From the NCBI GenBank assembly GCA_963695705.1, contig CAVOHB010000010.1, positions 124,001-188,000 on the forward strand: a stretch of DNA of 64,000 nucleotides, given 5' to 3'. The stretch comes from JBKPNJ01 sp963695705. GTDB lineage: Bacteria; Actinomycetota; Actinomycetes; Propionibacteriales; Nocardioidaceae. The notes beneath the pieces are model-generated. The model saw nothing but the letters and a program-made list of their open reading frames with translations. It did no database searches and was not told where the DNA came from. Position numbers and translations under genes: made by a program. Shown here one piece after another: positions 43,322-52,620 of this stretch; position 1 is the first letter of the stretch; every line of letters starts with the position of its first letter.

Positions 43322-43975
43322 ATGCGCAACCTCTACCACGACCAGCTCGACTCGATCCTCGAAGAACTCGTCATCATGACGGGGAACGTACGCACGGCCC
43401 TGCGTGACGCGACGACGTCCCTGCTCGACGCCGACGTGTCGATCGCCGAGCGCGTGATCGCCGCCGACGACGAGGTCGACCACGAGCGGGAGCTGATCGA
43501 GGAGCGTGCCTTCGAGCTGCTCGCCCGCCAGCAACCGGTGGCCGGCGACCTGCGGATGCTCGTCGCCGCGCTGCGGATGGTTGCCGACCTGGAGCGGATG
43601 GGTGACCTGTCGGTCCACGTCGCGAAGGTCGCGCGGCTTCGCTATCCGGGCCGGGCGATCCCCGACGTGCTGGTGCCCACCATCCGGCGGATGGCCAGCG
43701 TCGCCGAACAGATGGTCGGTGCGGCCGCACAGATCGTGGCCGACCGCGACATTGATGCCGCCCGCGAGCTCGAGGCGAAGGACGACGAGATGGACCTGCT
43801 GCGCCGCTCGCTGTTCCGGACGCTGCTCTCCGACGACTGGAACAGTGGGGTCGAGGCGGCGGTCGACATCGCGCTGCTCGGTCGCTACTACGAGCGGATC
43901 GCCGACCATGCGGTCTCGATGGCCCGCCGCGTGGTTTACCTGGTGACCGGGCAGCACCCGCTCACGATCAGCTGA
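43322..43975 (+). CDS. phoU: Phosphate signalling complex protein PhoU
   Basis: 217 residues made of two three-helix PhoU repeats, each with the metal-binding pattern (RMGDLSVHVAKVARL near 95 and YYERIADHAVSMARRVVYLVTG near 195). It links the Pst transporter to SenX3 and represses the Pho response when phosphate is high. No pst genes are in the window. Divergent from senX3-regX3 across a PHO box. Confidence 0.94.
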   Translation: MRNLYHDQLDSILEELVIMTGNVRTALRDATTSLLDADVSIAERVIAADDEVDHERELIEERAFELLARQQPVAGDLRMLVAALRMVADLERMGDLSVHVAKVARLRYPGRAIPDVLVPTIRRMASVAEQMVGAAAQIVADRDIDAARELEAKDDEMDLLRRSLFRTLLSDDWNSGVEAAVDIALLGRYYERIADHAVSMARRVVYLVTGQHPLTIS

Positions 43976-43993
43976 ATCGCGACACCGGCCCGA

Positions 43994-44746
43994 TCAGCGG
44001 CCCTGGTTCTTGACCGCCTCGATCGCGGCGGCCGCCGCATCCGGGTCGAGGTACTCACCACCGACCGGCTCAGGGCGCAGGTTCGAGTCGAGCTCGTACA
44101 GCAACGGGATGCCCGTCGGAATGTTGAGATTCACCACCTCGTCGTCACCGAGCCCGTCCAGGTGCTTGACCATGGCGCGCAGCGAGTTGCCGTGGGCAGC
44201 GACGAGAACGGTGTGGCCGAGGAGCAGGTCGGGAACGATGGCGTCGTACCAGTACGGCAGCAGCCGGGAGACGACGTCCTTGAGGCACTCGGTGCGCGGC
44301 ATGATCTCGTCGGGCAGGTGGCCGTAGCGCGCGTCGCCGACCTGGCTGTACTCGTCGTCGTCGGCCAGCCGCGGTGGCGGCGTGTCATATGAGCGCCGCC
44401 AGCGCATGAACTGCTCCTCGCCGTACTCCTCAAGCGTGGCTTTCTTGTCCTTGCCCTGCAGGGCTCCGTAGTGCCGCTCGTTGAGCCGCCAGCTGTAGCG
44501 AACCGGGATCCACGACCTGTCGATGCCGTCCAGGCACAGATGGGCGGTCTGGATGGCGCGCCGCAGCAGGGACGTATGAAGCACGTCGGGTCGGAGCCCG
44601 CGCTCCCTCAGTAGGTCTGCGGAGCGGCGACCCTCCGCCTCGCCCTTCTCGGTGAGGCCGACGTCGACCCAGCCGGTGAAGAGGTTCTTGGCGTTCCAGT
44701 CGCTTTCCCCGTGTCGGAGGAGGATCAGACGGTACGAGGGACTCAT
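43994..44746 (-). CDS. gpmA: 2,3-bisphosphoglycerate-dependent phosphoglycerate mutase
   Basis: 250 residues from the ATG at 44746. The catalytic His is in ILLRHGESDWNAKNLFTGW, Glu in RLNERHYGALQGKDK and the second His in VLVAAHGNSLRAMVKHLDG. It interconverts 3- and 2-phosphoglycerate in glycolysis. Its place beside senX3-regX3 is conserved in mycobacteria (gpm1). Convergent with phoU. Confidence 0.95.
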   Translation of the reverse strand: MSPSYRLILLRHGESDWNAKNLFTGWVDVGLTEKGEAEGRRSADLLRERGLRPDVLHTSLLRRAIQTAHLCLDGIDRSWIPVRYSWRLNERHYGALQGKDKKATLEEYGEEQFMRWRRSYDTPPPRLADDDEYSQVGDARYGHLPDEIMPRTECLKDVVSRLLPYWYDAIVPDLLLGHTVLVAAHGNSLRAMVKHLDGLGDDEVVNLNIPTGIPLLYELDSNLRPEPVGGEYLDPDAAAAAIEAVKNQGR

Positions 44747-44859
44747 GGGCGCGAGACTATCGCCGGCTTTCGGTGTCGCGTCATGGCAGTGGCGTAGCCT
44801 GCTGGCGCACCGGGAACACTTACGACGGCGGACCGTCAGCGACACGAGCAAGGTGAGTC

Positions 44860-45291
44860 ATGACCGAGAACGCGGATGAGAACGAGACCTACCACGGCTA
44901 CAGCGTCGACGACGAGGACCAGCCGCAGTCGACCGGCGACAGCATGGCCGACGACCGCGGGCTCGACGAGCCGCTGGACGAGGGATTCTCACCGCCGGAG
45001 AAGTGGTCTCCTGGGCAGGGCTACGGCAACACCCCGGCCGAAGAGGGAGAAGGCGAGACGCTCGAGCAGCGCCTCGCCCAGGAGGAGCCCGAGCCCGATC
45101 CCTACGAGCAGGCTGCTAGCGACACCGAAGACGTCGGCGGCGAGATCGGCGACCAGCGGTCCGGGCGGCTCGTCGCCGAGGACGAGGGTGTCGCGGAGGA
45201 CATCGAGAGCGACCTCGTCGCGCGCGATGTCGGCATCGACGGCGCAGCCGCCAGCGCGGAAGAAGCCGCCGTCCACGTGATCGAGGAGTGA
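44860..45291 (+). CDS. DUF5709-type acidic protein
   Basis: 143 residues, extremely acidic, largely disordered: YHGYSVDDEDQPQSTGDSM, LDEGFSPPEKWSPGQGYGNT and ETLEQRLAQEEPEPDPY are the DUF5709 landmarks, ending in a helical EEAAVHVIEE. No signal or membrane segment. AGGTGA lies a few bases before the ATG. Common in actinomycetes, function unknown. Confidence 0.85.
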   Translation: MTENADENETYHGYSVDDEDQPQSTGDSMADDRGLDEPLDEGFSPPEKWSPGQGYGNTPAEEGEGETLEQRLAQEEPEPDPYEQAASDTEDVGGEIGDQRSGRLVAEDEGVAEDIESDLVARDVGIDGAAASAEEAAVHVIEE

Positions 45292-45301
45292 CCGGCCGTC
45301 C

Positions 45302-45805
45302 TCAGGGAGAACGCTCCAGCCATCCCCGGAATGCCTCCAGGTTCCCGGTGGACTCGCCGCGGGCCAGACGCCATTCCCACTCCTTGCGGATGGAGCTGGC
45401 GAAACCGAGCTCCAGGATGGTGTTGAACGACTCGTCCGCGTACGTCAGGACCGACCCCAGCAACCGGTCGATCTCGGTGGGAGTGACGGCGGACAACGGG
45501 ATTCGGCCGTCGAGATAGATGTCACCATTGTGGTCGACCGCGAACGCGACCGCGTAGAGCCGCAGGTTCCGCTCCAGCAGCCAGCGGTAGACGGCCTCGC
45601 GGTTCTCGTCGGGGTTGCGCGCCACGAACGCCGAGATGGCCAGCGAGTGCTCGCCGACCCGCAACGAGCACGCTGTCTGCAGCTTTCGTTCACCCGGGAG
45701 GGTGGCGGTGAAGACACCGGGACGGGGCTCGTCGAACTCCAGACCGTGCTCGACCAGACCGGCGCGGACGACCTGGGCGGCCGACGAGCGCTCGGCGGCG
45801 GTCAC
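45302..45805 (-). CDS. YbjN domain-containing protein
   Basis: 167 residues with the type III secretion chaperone-like YbjN fold: TACSLRVGEHSLAISAFVARN, VYRWLLERNLRLYAVAFAVD, DGRIPLSAVTPTEIDRLLGSVL. The start overlaps the mshA stop by ATGA, an arrangement also present in mycobacteria. Function unknown; possibly a chaperone-like binding protein. Confidence 0.87.
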   Translation of the reverse strand: MTAAERSSAAQVVRAGLVEHGLEFDEPRPGVFTATLPGERKLQTACSLRVGEHSLAISAFVARNPDENREAVYRWLLERNLRLYAVAFAVDHNGDIYLDGRIPLSAVTPTEIDRLLGSVLTYADESFNTILELGFASSIRKEWEWRLARGESTGNLEAFRGWLERSP

Positions 45806-47112
45806 TCCGCCACCGCCAGCTGCTCGTCGCGCATGGACACCATCGCCAGCCGGTACGCGTCCAGAGTCCTCAGCGCGGTGTCGTGCCAGCCGAAGCTCCT
45901 CGCCTGCTCGATGCCCGCCAGACCCATCGCGGACCGCGCCGTCTCGTCGTCGATCAGCCGTTGGATCGCGTCGGCGTAGTCGGCCGGGCGATGGCCCTGC
46001 ACAAGCAGTCCGGTGCGTCCGTGGCGGACGGCCGTGGTCAGGCCACCGACCGCCGCGGCCACCACCGGGGTGCCGCAGGCCTGCGCCTCGATCGCCACAA
46101 GCCCGAACGACTCGTTGTACGACGGAACGACGACGACGCTCGCGGCGGCGAACCAGGTGGCCAGCACCCGTTGATCCACCGCCTCGACGAACCGCACGAC
46201 GTCGCTGACCCCCAGCCGGTGCGCAAGGTCGGACAGCGCGCGCGGATGCTCCAGCCCGGAACCCGAAGCGCCACCGACCAGTGGCACGATCAGCCGGTCC
46301 CGCAGGGCGGGCTCCCGGCGGAGCAGCTCGGCGCTTGCGTACAACACCACATCAGGTGCCTTCAGCGGCTGGATGCGTCCGGCGAAGAGCAGCACGACCG
46401 CGTCGCTGGGGATGGTCAGCGCGGCCCGCACATCAGCCTCGTCCTGCGGGCGGAAGACGTCGAGGTCGACACCGGGATGGACCGTGACGACGCGATCCGG
46501 TTCGGCGTCGTAGAGACCGATCAGCTGACCCGCTTCGTCCTCGGTGTTGGCGATGAGCATGTCTGCTGCGTGGACGACCTGCTCCTCCCCGATCAGCCGC
46601 GCACTGGGTTCTGGCAGGTCGCCGGCTGCGAGCGCGAGGTTCTTCACCTTCGCAGTCGTGTGCATCGAGTGGACCAGCGGCACCCCCCAGCGGTCTCGGG
46701 CGAGGGCGCCGACCTGGCCCGAGAGCCAGTAGTGCGAGTGCACGAGGTCGTACCACCCCTGGTCACGCCTGGCCTCGGTGCGCAGGACCTCACGCGCGAA
46801 CGTGCACAGCTGTCCCGGCAGCTCCTGCTTGGACAGGCCCTCGAACGGACCCGCCACGACGTGTCGGACCGTCACACCGGGAACCAGCTCCACCAGCGGC
46901 GGCAGGTCGCTGGAGGTGGCGCGGGTGAAGATCTCGACCTGGACATCGAGGTCTGCCAGCCGCTTGGAGAGCTCGACGACGTAGACGTTCATCCCGCCGG
47001 CGTCACCGGTGCCGGGCTGGTCGAGCGGGGACGTGTGCACGCTCAACATCGCCATCCGGCGCGGTCGCAGACCGCGCGCCGGGGGCAGTCCGTGCAACAG
47101 GGCTGGGATCAC
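45802..47112 (-). CDS. mshA: D-inositol-3-phosphate glycosyltransferase MshA (mycothiol biosynthesis)
   Basis: 436 residues from the GTG at 47112, with GGAGG nine bases upstream. The GT4/GT-B fold has N-terminal LSVHTSPLDQPGTGDAGGMN, the inner loop VHSHYWLSG, and the donor-site motifs GRIQPLKAPDVVL and PSYNESFGLVAIEAQACGTPVVA. It transfers GlcNAc from UDP-GlcNAc to inositol phosphate, the first step of mycothiol synthesis. This is the clearest evidence that the host is an actinomycete. Coupled to the YbjN gene. Confidence 0.95.
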   Translation of the reverse strand: MIPALLHGLPPARGLRPRRMAMLSVHTSPLDQPGTGDAGGMNVYVVELSKRLADLDVQVEIFTRATSSDLPPLVELVPGVTVRHVVAGPFEGLSKQELPGQLCTFAREVLRTEARRDQGWYDLVHSHYWLSGQVGALARDRWGVPLVHSMHTTAKVKNLALAAGDLPEPSARLIGEEQVVHAADMLIANTEDEAGQLIGLYDAEPDRVVTVHPGVDLDVFRPQDEADVRAALTIPSDAVVLLFAGRIQPLKAPDVVLYASAELLRREPALRDRLIVPLVGGASGSGLEHPRALSDLAHRLGVSDVVRFVEAVDQRVLATWFAAASVVVVPSYNESFGLVAIEAQACGTPVVAAAVGGLTTAVRHGRTGLLVQGHRPADYADAIQRLIDDETARSAMGLAGIEQARSFGWHDTALRTLDAYRLAMVSMRDEQLAVAE

Positions 47113-47262
47113 GCAGAGAAACCTCCAAGACCTGGAACCGGCCCGCGTCGTTCCGCATTCCCGCACCGACAAGTCAGGGCCGCGGGCAGTCTCGCCGGTA
47201 GACTGAGGACAGCCGCTCACCCTTCCGCGGCAATCCCCCAAACGAAAGAACCTGTTCTCGTC

Positions 47263-49149
47263 ATGCCATCCGTGCACACCGCCGCCAGGACCGACCTGCG
47301 CAACGTTGCGATCGTCGCGCACGTCGATCACGGCAAGACCACGCTTGTCGACGCGATGCTCTGGCAGTCGGGTGCGTTCCGGGCCGGCTCCTCGGTCGAC
47401 GACCGGGTGATGGACTCCGGCGACCTGGAACGGGAGAAGGGGATCACGATCCTGGCGAAGAACACCGCCGTGCGGTACGCGGGACCCGGGGCCGAGGAAG
47501 GGCCGGTCACGATCAACATCATCGACACTCCCGGACACGCCGACTTCGGCGGGGAGGTCGAAAGAGGGCTGTCGATGGTCGACGGCATCGTGCTGCTCGT
47601 CGACGCCTCCGAGGGCCCGCTCCCGCAGACTCGGTTCGTGCTTCGCAAGGCACTGGCCAAGCGGATGCCCGTGGTGCTCGTCGTCAACAAGGTCGACAGG
47701 CCCGACTCGCGGATCGAGGAAGTGGTCGACGAGACCTACGAGCTGTTCCTGGACCTGCTCGACTCCGACTCGGACCAGAACGCCCTGAGCTTCCCGGTTG
47801 TCTACGCGTCGGCGAAGGCGGGGCGCGCCTCGCTCAAGCAGCCCGCCGACGGCTCGATGCCTGACAGCGAGGACCTCGAGCCGCTCTTCCGAACGATCCT
47901 GGAGGTCGTGCCCGCGCCCACGTACCTCCCAGGTGCTCCCCTGCAGGCGCAGGTGACGAACCTGGACGCCTCGCCTTTCCTCGGCCGGCTGGCGCTGTGC
48001 CGGGTGCACGAGGGAACCATCAAGAAGGGCCAGCAGGTCGCCTGGTGTCGCCGTGACGGCTCGGTGCAGCGGGTCAAGATCACCGAGCTACTGGTGACCC
48101 AGGCGCTCGACCGTGTGCCCGGCGAGTCGGCCGGTCCTGGCGACATCATCGCCGTCGCCGGCATACCGGAGATCACCATCGGGGAGACATTGGCCGACGC
48201 CGACAACCCCGTACCGCTACAGCTGATCACCGTCGACGAGCCGGCCATCTCGATGACGATCGGGATCAACAGCTCGCCGCTGGCCGGCCGGGCCAAGGGC
48301 TCGAAGGTGACTGCCCGGTTGGTCAAGGACCGGCTCGAACGTGAGCTGGTCGGCAACGTCTCGATCCGCGTACTCCCGACCGAACGACCCGACACCTGGG
48401 AGGTGCAGGGCCGCGGCGAGCTCGCGCTGGCGATCCTGGTGGAGCAGATGCGGCGCGAGGGCTACGAACTCACCGTCGGCAAGCCACAGGTGGTGACCAG
48501 GGAGATCGGCGGCAAGGTCCACGAGCCGGTGGAGCGTCTCACGATCGACTGCCCGGAGGACTACCTCGGCATCGTCACCCAGCTGCTCGCGGCGCGCAAG
48601 GGCCGCATGGAGCAGATGACCAACCACGGGACCGGCTGGGTGCGACTGGACTTCCTGGTGCCCGCGCGTGGTCTGATCGGCTTCCGCACCGACTTCCTCA
48701 CCGACACCCGCGGCACCGGGATCGCCCACCACGTGTTCGAGGGGTACGAGCCCTGGGCGGGCGAGCTGCGGACCCGCCCGACCGGCTCGCTGGTCGCAGA
48801 CCGCACCGGCGTCGCCACGTCGTACGCGATGGCCAACCTGCAGGAACGCGGGACGCTGTTCGTCGAACCGGCCACGGAGGTCTACGAGGGGATGCTCGTC
48901 GGGGAGAACTCCCGGTCCGACGACATGGACGTCAATATCACCAAGGAGAAGAAGATGACCAACGTCCGCTCGAACGCGGACGTCTTCGAGCGACTCGTCC
49001 CGCCGCGGAGGCTCTCGCTCGAGCAGTCGCTGGAGTTCTGCCGCGAGGACGAGTGCGTCGAGGTAACGCCGAACGAGATCCGGCTGCGCAAGGTCGTGCT
49101 CGACGCCGGCGTCCGGGCGAGGACCCGCGGGCGGGTCAAGAAGTCCTGA
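47263..49149 (+). CDS. typA: Translational GTPase TypA/BipA
   Basis: 628 residues from the ATG at 47263; the longer open frame upstream is antisense to mshA. GTPase motifs are G1 AHVDHGKTT, G2 GITI, G3 DTPGHADFGGE and G4 NKVDRPD. Domain II and III EF-G-like repeats and the BipA-specific C-terminal domain (RTRPTGSLVADRTGVATSYA, ENSRSDDMDVN) follow. It binds the ribosome and matters under stress and cold. Divergent from mshA. Confidence 0.95.
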   Translation: MPSVHTAARTDLRNVAIVAHVDHGKTTLVDAMLWQSGAFRAGSSVDDRVMDSGDLEREKGITILAKNTAVRYAGPGAEEGPVTINIIDTPGHADFGGEVERGLSMVDGIVLLVDASEGPLPQTRFVLRKALAKRMPVVLVVNKVDRPDSRIEEVVDETYELFLDLLDSDSDQNALSFPVVYASAKAGRASLKQPADGSMPDSEDLEPLFRTILEVVPAPTYLPGAPLQAQVTNLDASPFLGRLALCRVHEGTIKKGQQVAWCRRDGSVQRVKITELLVTQALDRVPGESAGPGDIIAVAGIPEITIGETLADADNPVPLQLITVDEPAISMTIGINSSPLAGRAKGSKVTARLVKDRLERELVGNVSIRVLPTERPDTWEVQGRGELALAILVEQMRREGYELTVGKPQVVTREIGGKVHEPVERLTIDCPEDYLGIVTQLLAARKGRMEQMTNHGTGWVRLDFLVPARGLIGFRTDFLTDTRGTGIAHHVFEGYEPWAGELRTRPTGSLVADRTGVATSYAMANLQERGTLFVEPATEVYEGMLVGENSRSDDMDVNITKEKKMTNVRSNADVFERLVPPRRLSLEQSLEFCREDECVEVTPNEIRLRKVVLDAGVRARTRGRVKKS

Positions 49150-49162
49150 CCGCCGAAACCGG

Positions 49163-50776
49163 TCATCGGATCGCGTCCCGGCCGGCCCGGATCGCGTGGC
49201 CGGGCCGGGCGCCGGTCGGGCGACCGTCGTCGATGACCGCGACGCCGTTGACGAAGACACGTGGGATGCCGGCCGGCGGCTGCCGCGGGTCGTCGAAGGT
49301 CGCACGGTCGCGGATCATCGACGGGTCGAACAGCACCAGGTCCGCGGCACTGCCGACGGCGATAGTCCCGCGGTCGCGGAGCCGCAGCCGCCCGGCCGGC
49401 CGGCCTGTCATGTGGTGCACGGCCTCCTCGAGCGAGAGCACGCCCAGCTCACGTACGTAGTGGCCCAGATATCGGGGGAAGGTGCCCCAGCTGCGCGGGT
49501 GTGGCTTGGGTCCGACGAGCAGGCCATCGCTTCCGACGGTGTGGACGCGGTGCTGCATGATGGCCTGGACGTTGTCCTCGTCCCCGACGTGCATCAGGCA
49601 CGACGCACCGAGCTCCTCGTCCACGAGCAGATCGAAGTAGAGCTCGGCGGGCAAGGTCCTGGCCCGCCGCGCCGACTCGGCCACACTGTGACCCACCAGG
49701 CTCGCGTTGTGCTCCCGGCGGACGCCGTTGACCTCGATCGTCTCCCAGTCCACGGGAACACCGTGGCAGCCGTCCGAGCCGACCTCCTCGATCTCGTACC
49801 TCAGCCGATCTCGGGTCGAGGCGTCCCGCAGCCGCTGCAGGGTCTGCTCTGACCCTCCCGCCATCGACCAGCTGGGGAGCAGGGCGGCGAGATACGTGGC
49901 GCCCGGCAGGTACGGGTAGGTGTCGAGCGTGATGTCGACGCCGTCGTCCAGCCCCGCCTCGACCAGCGCGAGCAGCTCGCCGGCCCGACCGCGGTTGACG
50001 TCGAAGTTCATCGTGGCGTGCGCCAGGTGCAGAGCGCATCCGGACCTGCGGGACACGTCCACCATCTCGGCGTACGCCTCGAGCGCGCCCGCGCCGTAGC
50101 TGCGGTGGTGGGGGCTGTAGTAGCCGCCCCGCTCCGCGACGATCGCGCAGAGCGCGACCAGCTCCTCGGTGTCGGCGTACATGCCCGGGGTGTAGGTCAG
50201 TCCGGACGACATGCCCAGGGCGCCCTCGTCGAGCGACGCCCGCAGCAGCGACCGCATCCGGTCCAGCTCGTCGTCGCCGGCCGGACGGTCGTCCCATCCC
50301 ACCGTCATGATCCGGAGCGTGCCCTGGGGGACCAGGTACGCCCCATTGATCGCGATGCCCGCGTCGAGCCGGTCCAGGTACTCACCGACGGTGCGCCAGC
50401 ACCAGTCGAATCCGGGCGGGTCGTCGTTCCAGCCGGCGAGCTGCCGGCGCAGCCGCACCAGCGCGTCGTCGTCGACCGGCGCGTAGGAGAGCCCGTCCTG
50501 TCCCATCACATCCAGGGTGACTCCCTGGGACGCCTTGGCGACGTGGTCGGGCGCTGCCAGGATCTGCAGGTCGGAGTGGGCGTGCATGTCGATGAAACCG
50601 GGCGCGAGCACCAGGCCGGTGGCGTCGACCACCCGCCGTGCCTCGGGCGGCCGTCCGCCGTCGGTGATGAGATCGGCCACCGACCCGCCCTCGACCACCA
50701 CATCGGCGCGGTAGGCCGGGGAGCCGGTGCCGTCGATCACGTCCGCGCCGCGGATCAGCATGTCGGGCATCTCCAC
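49163..50776 (-). CDS. N-acyl-D-amino-acid deacylase (D-aminoacylase)
   Basis: 537 residues of the amidohydrolase superfamily. The N-terminal beta sandwich (LIRGADVIDGTGSPAYRADV) leads to the metal motif FIDMHAHSDL. Also present are GMSSGLTYTPGMYADTEELVAL, CMHVGDEDN and the DUF-like D-aminoacylase end RLRDRGTIAVGSAADLVLFD. It frees D-amino acids from N-acyl forms. It follows the PLP deaminase gene on the same strand by about 57 nt and faces typA, with which it is convergent. Confidence 0.88.
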   Translation of the reverse strand: MEMPDMLIRGADVIDGTGSPAYRADVVVEGGSVADLITDGGRPPEARRVVDATGLVLAPGFIDMHAHSDLQILAAPDHVAKASQGVTLDVMGQDGLSYAPVDDDALVRLRRQLAGWNDDPPGFDWCWRTVGEYLDRLDAGIAINGAYLVPQGTLRIMTVGWDDRPAGDDELDRMRSLLRASLDEGALGMSSGLTYTPGMYADTEELVALCAIVAERGGYYSPHHRSYGAGALEAYAEMVDVSRRSGCALHLAHATMNFDVNRGRAGELLALVEAGLDDGVDITLDTYPYLPGATYLAALLPSWSMAGGSEQTLQRLRDASTRDRLRYEIEEVGSDGCHGVPVDWETIEVNGVRREHNASLVGHSVAESARRARTLPAELYFDLLVDEELGASCLMHVGDEDNVQAIMQHRVHTVGSDGLLVGPKPHPRSWGTFPRYLGHYVRELGVLSLEEAVHHMTGRPAGRLRLRDRGTIAVGSAADLVLFDPSMIRDRATFDDPRQPPAGIPRVFVNGVAVIDDGRPTGARPGHAIRAGRDAIR

Positions 50777-50833
50777 CGGGCCTTTCCGTCCCGGCGCGCC
50801 GGGCCGGGTTTCCAGTAGGTGTAGAAGAAATGT

Positions 50834-52132
50834 CTAGAAGAAGGTGCGGACGAGGTTGACGATCGTGTGGTCGTCGCCGTCGACCATCGGGATCAGCTGC
50901 CACTTGTCGAAGACGGTGCACGGGTGGGAGACGCCGCAGCCGATCCAGTCGCCGACCTGCGGTGTCGGCCCGGTCTGCTGGTCGCAGCTGAGGAACGCGT
51001 GCTGGTCGTTGAGCGCGGTGATGCGCCACCCGTGCAACTCGCGTACCGACCCGTCGGCCGTGCGCACGAGTTGTGGCTCGGGCAGACCCTCGTCGAAGGA
51101 CACGTCCCGTTTGCCCATGGTCAGCAGGGCGAGACCCGGCTCAGGGCTGGACGAGACCTGCGCCCATGCCCTCAGCGCCGGCCGCAACCGCGGTCCGCGG
51201 GCGCCGGCTCGGGTGAACGGGGAGATCCCCCGGTAGAAACCGTCGTCGTGGGTGATGTATGCGCCGCTGCGTACGACGACCTGCACCCGGCTGTCATCCC
51301 AGCGCGGACCGAGGACATCGACCACCTGGTCGACGAACGCGCTGCCCCCCGCGGTGACGACGATCTCGTCGGTGTCCTCGAAGAGCTCCGTTCGGATCCA
51401 GCGCTCGGTGAGGCGACGCATCCGGCGGAGGTAGGCGTCGACTCTGGACAGCCCCTCGGCGGAGGTGTCGTGCGCGAGCGCGCCTTCGTAGCCGGCCACT
51501 CCGGCGAGGCGCAGCACCGGGCTGCGGTTCACCGCGGTGGCGACCCGTTCGGCGGTGGCGTCGTCGCGGCAGCCGGTCCGCCCGCCATGCTCGCCCAGCT
51601 CGACCATCACATCGACGGGTCTGGTCGCGCCGGCCGAGCGCAGCGCGGCGTCCATCACCGCCACCCCTCGCTCGGAGTCGACCCAGCAGCTGAACGCGAA
51701 GGCGGGGTCGGCCGTCAGCTCCGCTGCCAGGTCGCCAAGGGCGGCGGGGTCGACGAGCTGGTTGGCCAGCAGCACGCGGTCGATGCCGAAGGCCCGGCAC
51801 ACCCGTAGCTGCGCGATGTTGGCGACGGTGATGCCCCACGCGCCGGCGTAGAGCTGCCGGGCGAACAGCTGCGGCGCCATCGTGGTCTTGCCGTGCGGCG
51901 CCAGCTGGACTCCTCTCGACCGGCACCACTCGGCCATCGTGGTCACATTGTGCTCGAGCGCCGATCGGTCCAGGACGACGAGCGGACCGCTGAAGCCGGC
52001 GGCGAACAAACCTGGCCTGCCGGCCACGACCTGTTCGACGGTGCTGCCCCAGGTGCTCGACGGCATCCCCTTGAAGCGCCAGTCCACCGGCTCCTCGCGG
52101 AGCCGGGCGACCGCCTTCTCGTCGACGCGCAT
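50834..52132 (-). CDS. PLP-dependent amino acid deaminase (DSD1/D-threonine aldolase-like fold III)
   Basis: 432 residues from the ATG at 52132. The alanine-racemase-type N-terminal barrel has the PLP Lys in LAPHGKTTMAPQLFA. The C-terminal domain is of the D-serine dehydratase type: VRSGAYITHDDGFYRG and the metal-binding His/Cys pair in GCGVSHPCTVFDKW. It probably dehydrates or cleaves D-serine/D-threonine-like amino acids released by the next gene's product. Divergent from a ridA gene, which handles the enamine intermediate of such reactions. Confidence 0.87.
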   Translation of the reverse strand: MRVDEKAVARLREEPVDWRFKGMPSSTWGSTVEQVVAGRPGLFAAGFSGPLVVLDRSALEHNVTTMAEWCRSRGVQLAPHGKTTMAPQLFARQLYAGAWGITVANIAQLRVCRAFGIDRVLLANQLVDPAALGDLAAELTADPAFAFSCWVDSERGVAVMDAALRSAGATRPVDVMVELGEHGGRTGCRDDATAERVATAVNRSPVLRLAGVAGYEGALAHDTSAEGLSRVDAYLRRMRRLTERWIRTELFEDTDEIVVTAGGSAFVDQVVDVLGPRWDDSRVQVVVRSGAYITHDDGFYRGISPFTRAGARGPRLRPALRAWAQVSSSPEPGLALLTMGKRDVSFDEGLPEPQLVRTADGSVRELHGWRITALNDQHAFLSCDQQTGPTPQVGDWIGCGVSHPCTVFDKWQLIPMVDGDDHTIVNLVRTFF

Positions 52133-52170
52133 CTGGGCTGCCTTGCACCTCCCGCCATAATCGCTGCAGT

Positions 52171-52189
52171 GTGTACCGACGTTAGACAC
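52171..52189. promoter_or_regulatory. Weak operator-like inverted repeat in the deaminase/ridA promoter
   Basis: GTGT-N11-ACAC lies centrally between the two divergent starts. The arms are short and the assignment is speculative. The surroundings are less GC-rich and likely hold both promoters. Confidence 0.25.
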
Positions 52190-52222
52190 GACGACTCGCA
52201 AACAGCAAGGAGCACCATCGCC

Positions 52223-52609
52223 ATGACCCGGACAGCCATCGTGACCGAGGACGCTCCACGACCCGCCGCGGCGTACTCCCAGGCCGTCCGCGCCGGCCAG
52301 CTGCTCCAGGTCGCGGGCCAGGGGCCGGCGGACCCGGCTACCGGGGCCTTCGTAGGGGACACCATCGCCGAGCAGACCACCCGGACGTTGGACAGCGTGG
52401 CGGCAGTCCTGGGCGCGGCCGGAGCCAGCTTCGCCGACGTCGTGATGGTCCGCGTCTACCTGACGTCACCAGGCGACTTCGCCGGCATGAACGAGGTGTA
52501 CGCCCGCTACGTCAGCCAGCCGTTCCCGGCTCGTACCACCGTGTATGTCGGCCTGCCGGAGGGGATGCTGGTCGAGATCGACGCGCTGGCCGTGCTGTCT
52601 GACGACTGA
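52223..52609 (+). CDS. ridA: RidA family reactive enamine/imine deaminase
   Basis: 128 residues from the ATG at 52223, AAGGAG ten bases upstream. The YjgF/RidA signature is clear: AAYSQAVRAGQLLQVAGQGP, DVVMVRVYLTSPGDFAGMN and ARTTVYVGLPEGMLVEIDALA, with the active-site Arg (PARTTV). It hydrolyses 2-aminoacrylate and related imines formed by PLP dehydratases, fitting the divergent deaminase. Confidence 0.92.
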   Translation: MTRTAIVTEDAPRPAAAYSQAVRAGQLLQVAGQGPADPATGAFVGDTIAEQTTRTLDSVAAVLGAAGASFADVVMVRVYLTSPGDFAGMNEVYARYVSQPFPARTTVYVGLPEGMLVEIDALAVLSDD

Positions 52610-52620
52610 AGGGCGACCGG

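Noticed and set aside
45883..47262. N-terminal extension of the typA frame
   Set aside because: It is antisense to mshA and unlike any GTPase; TypA starts at 47263.
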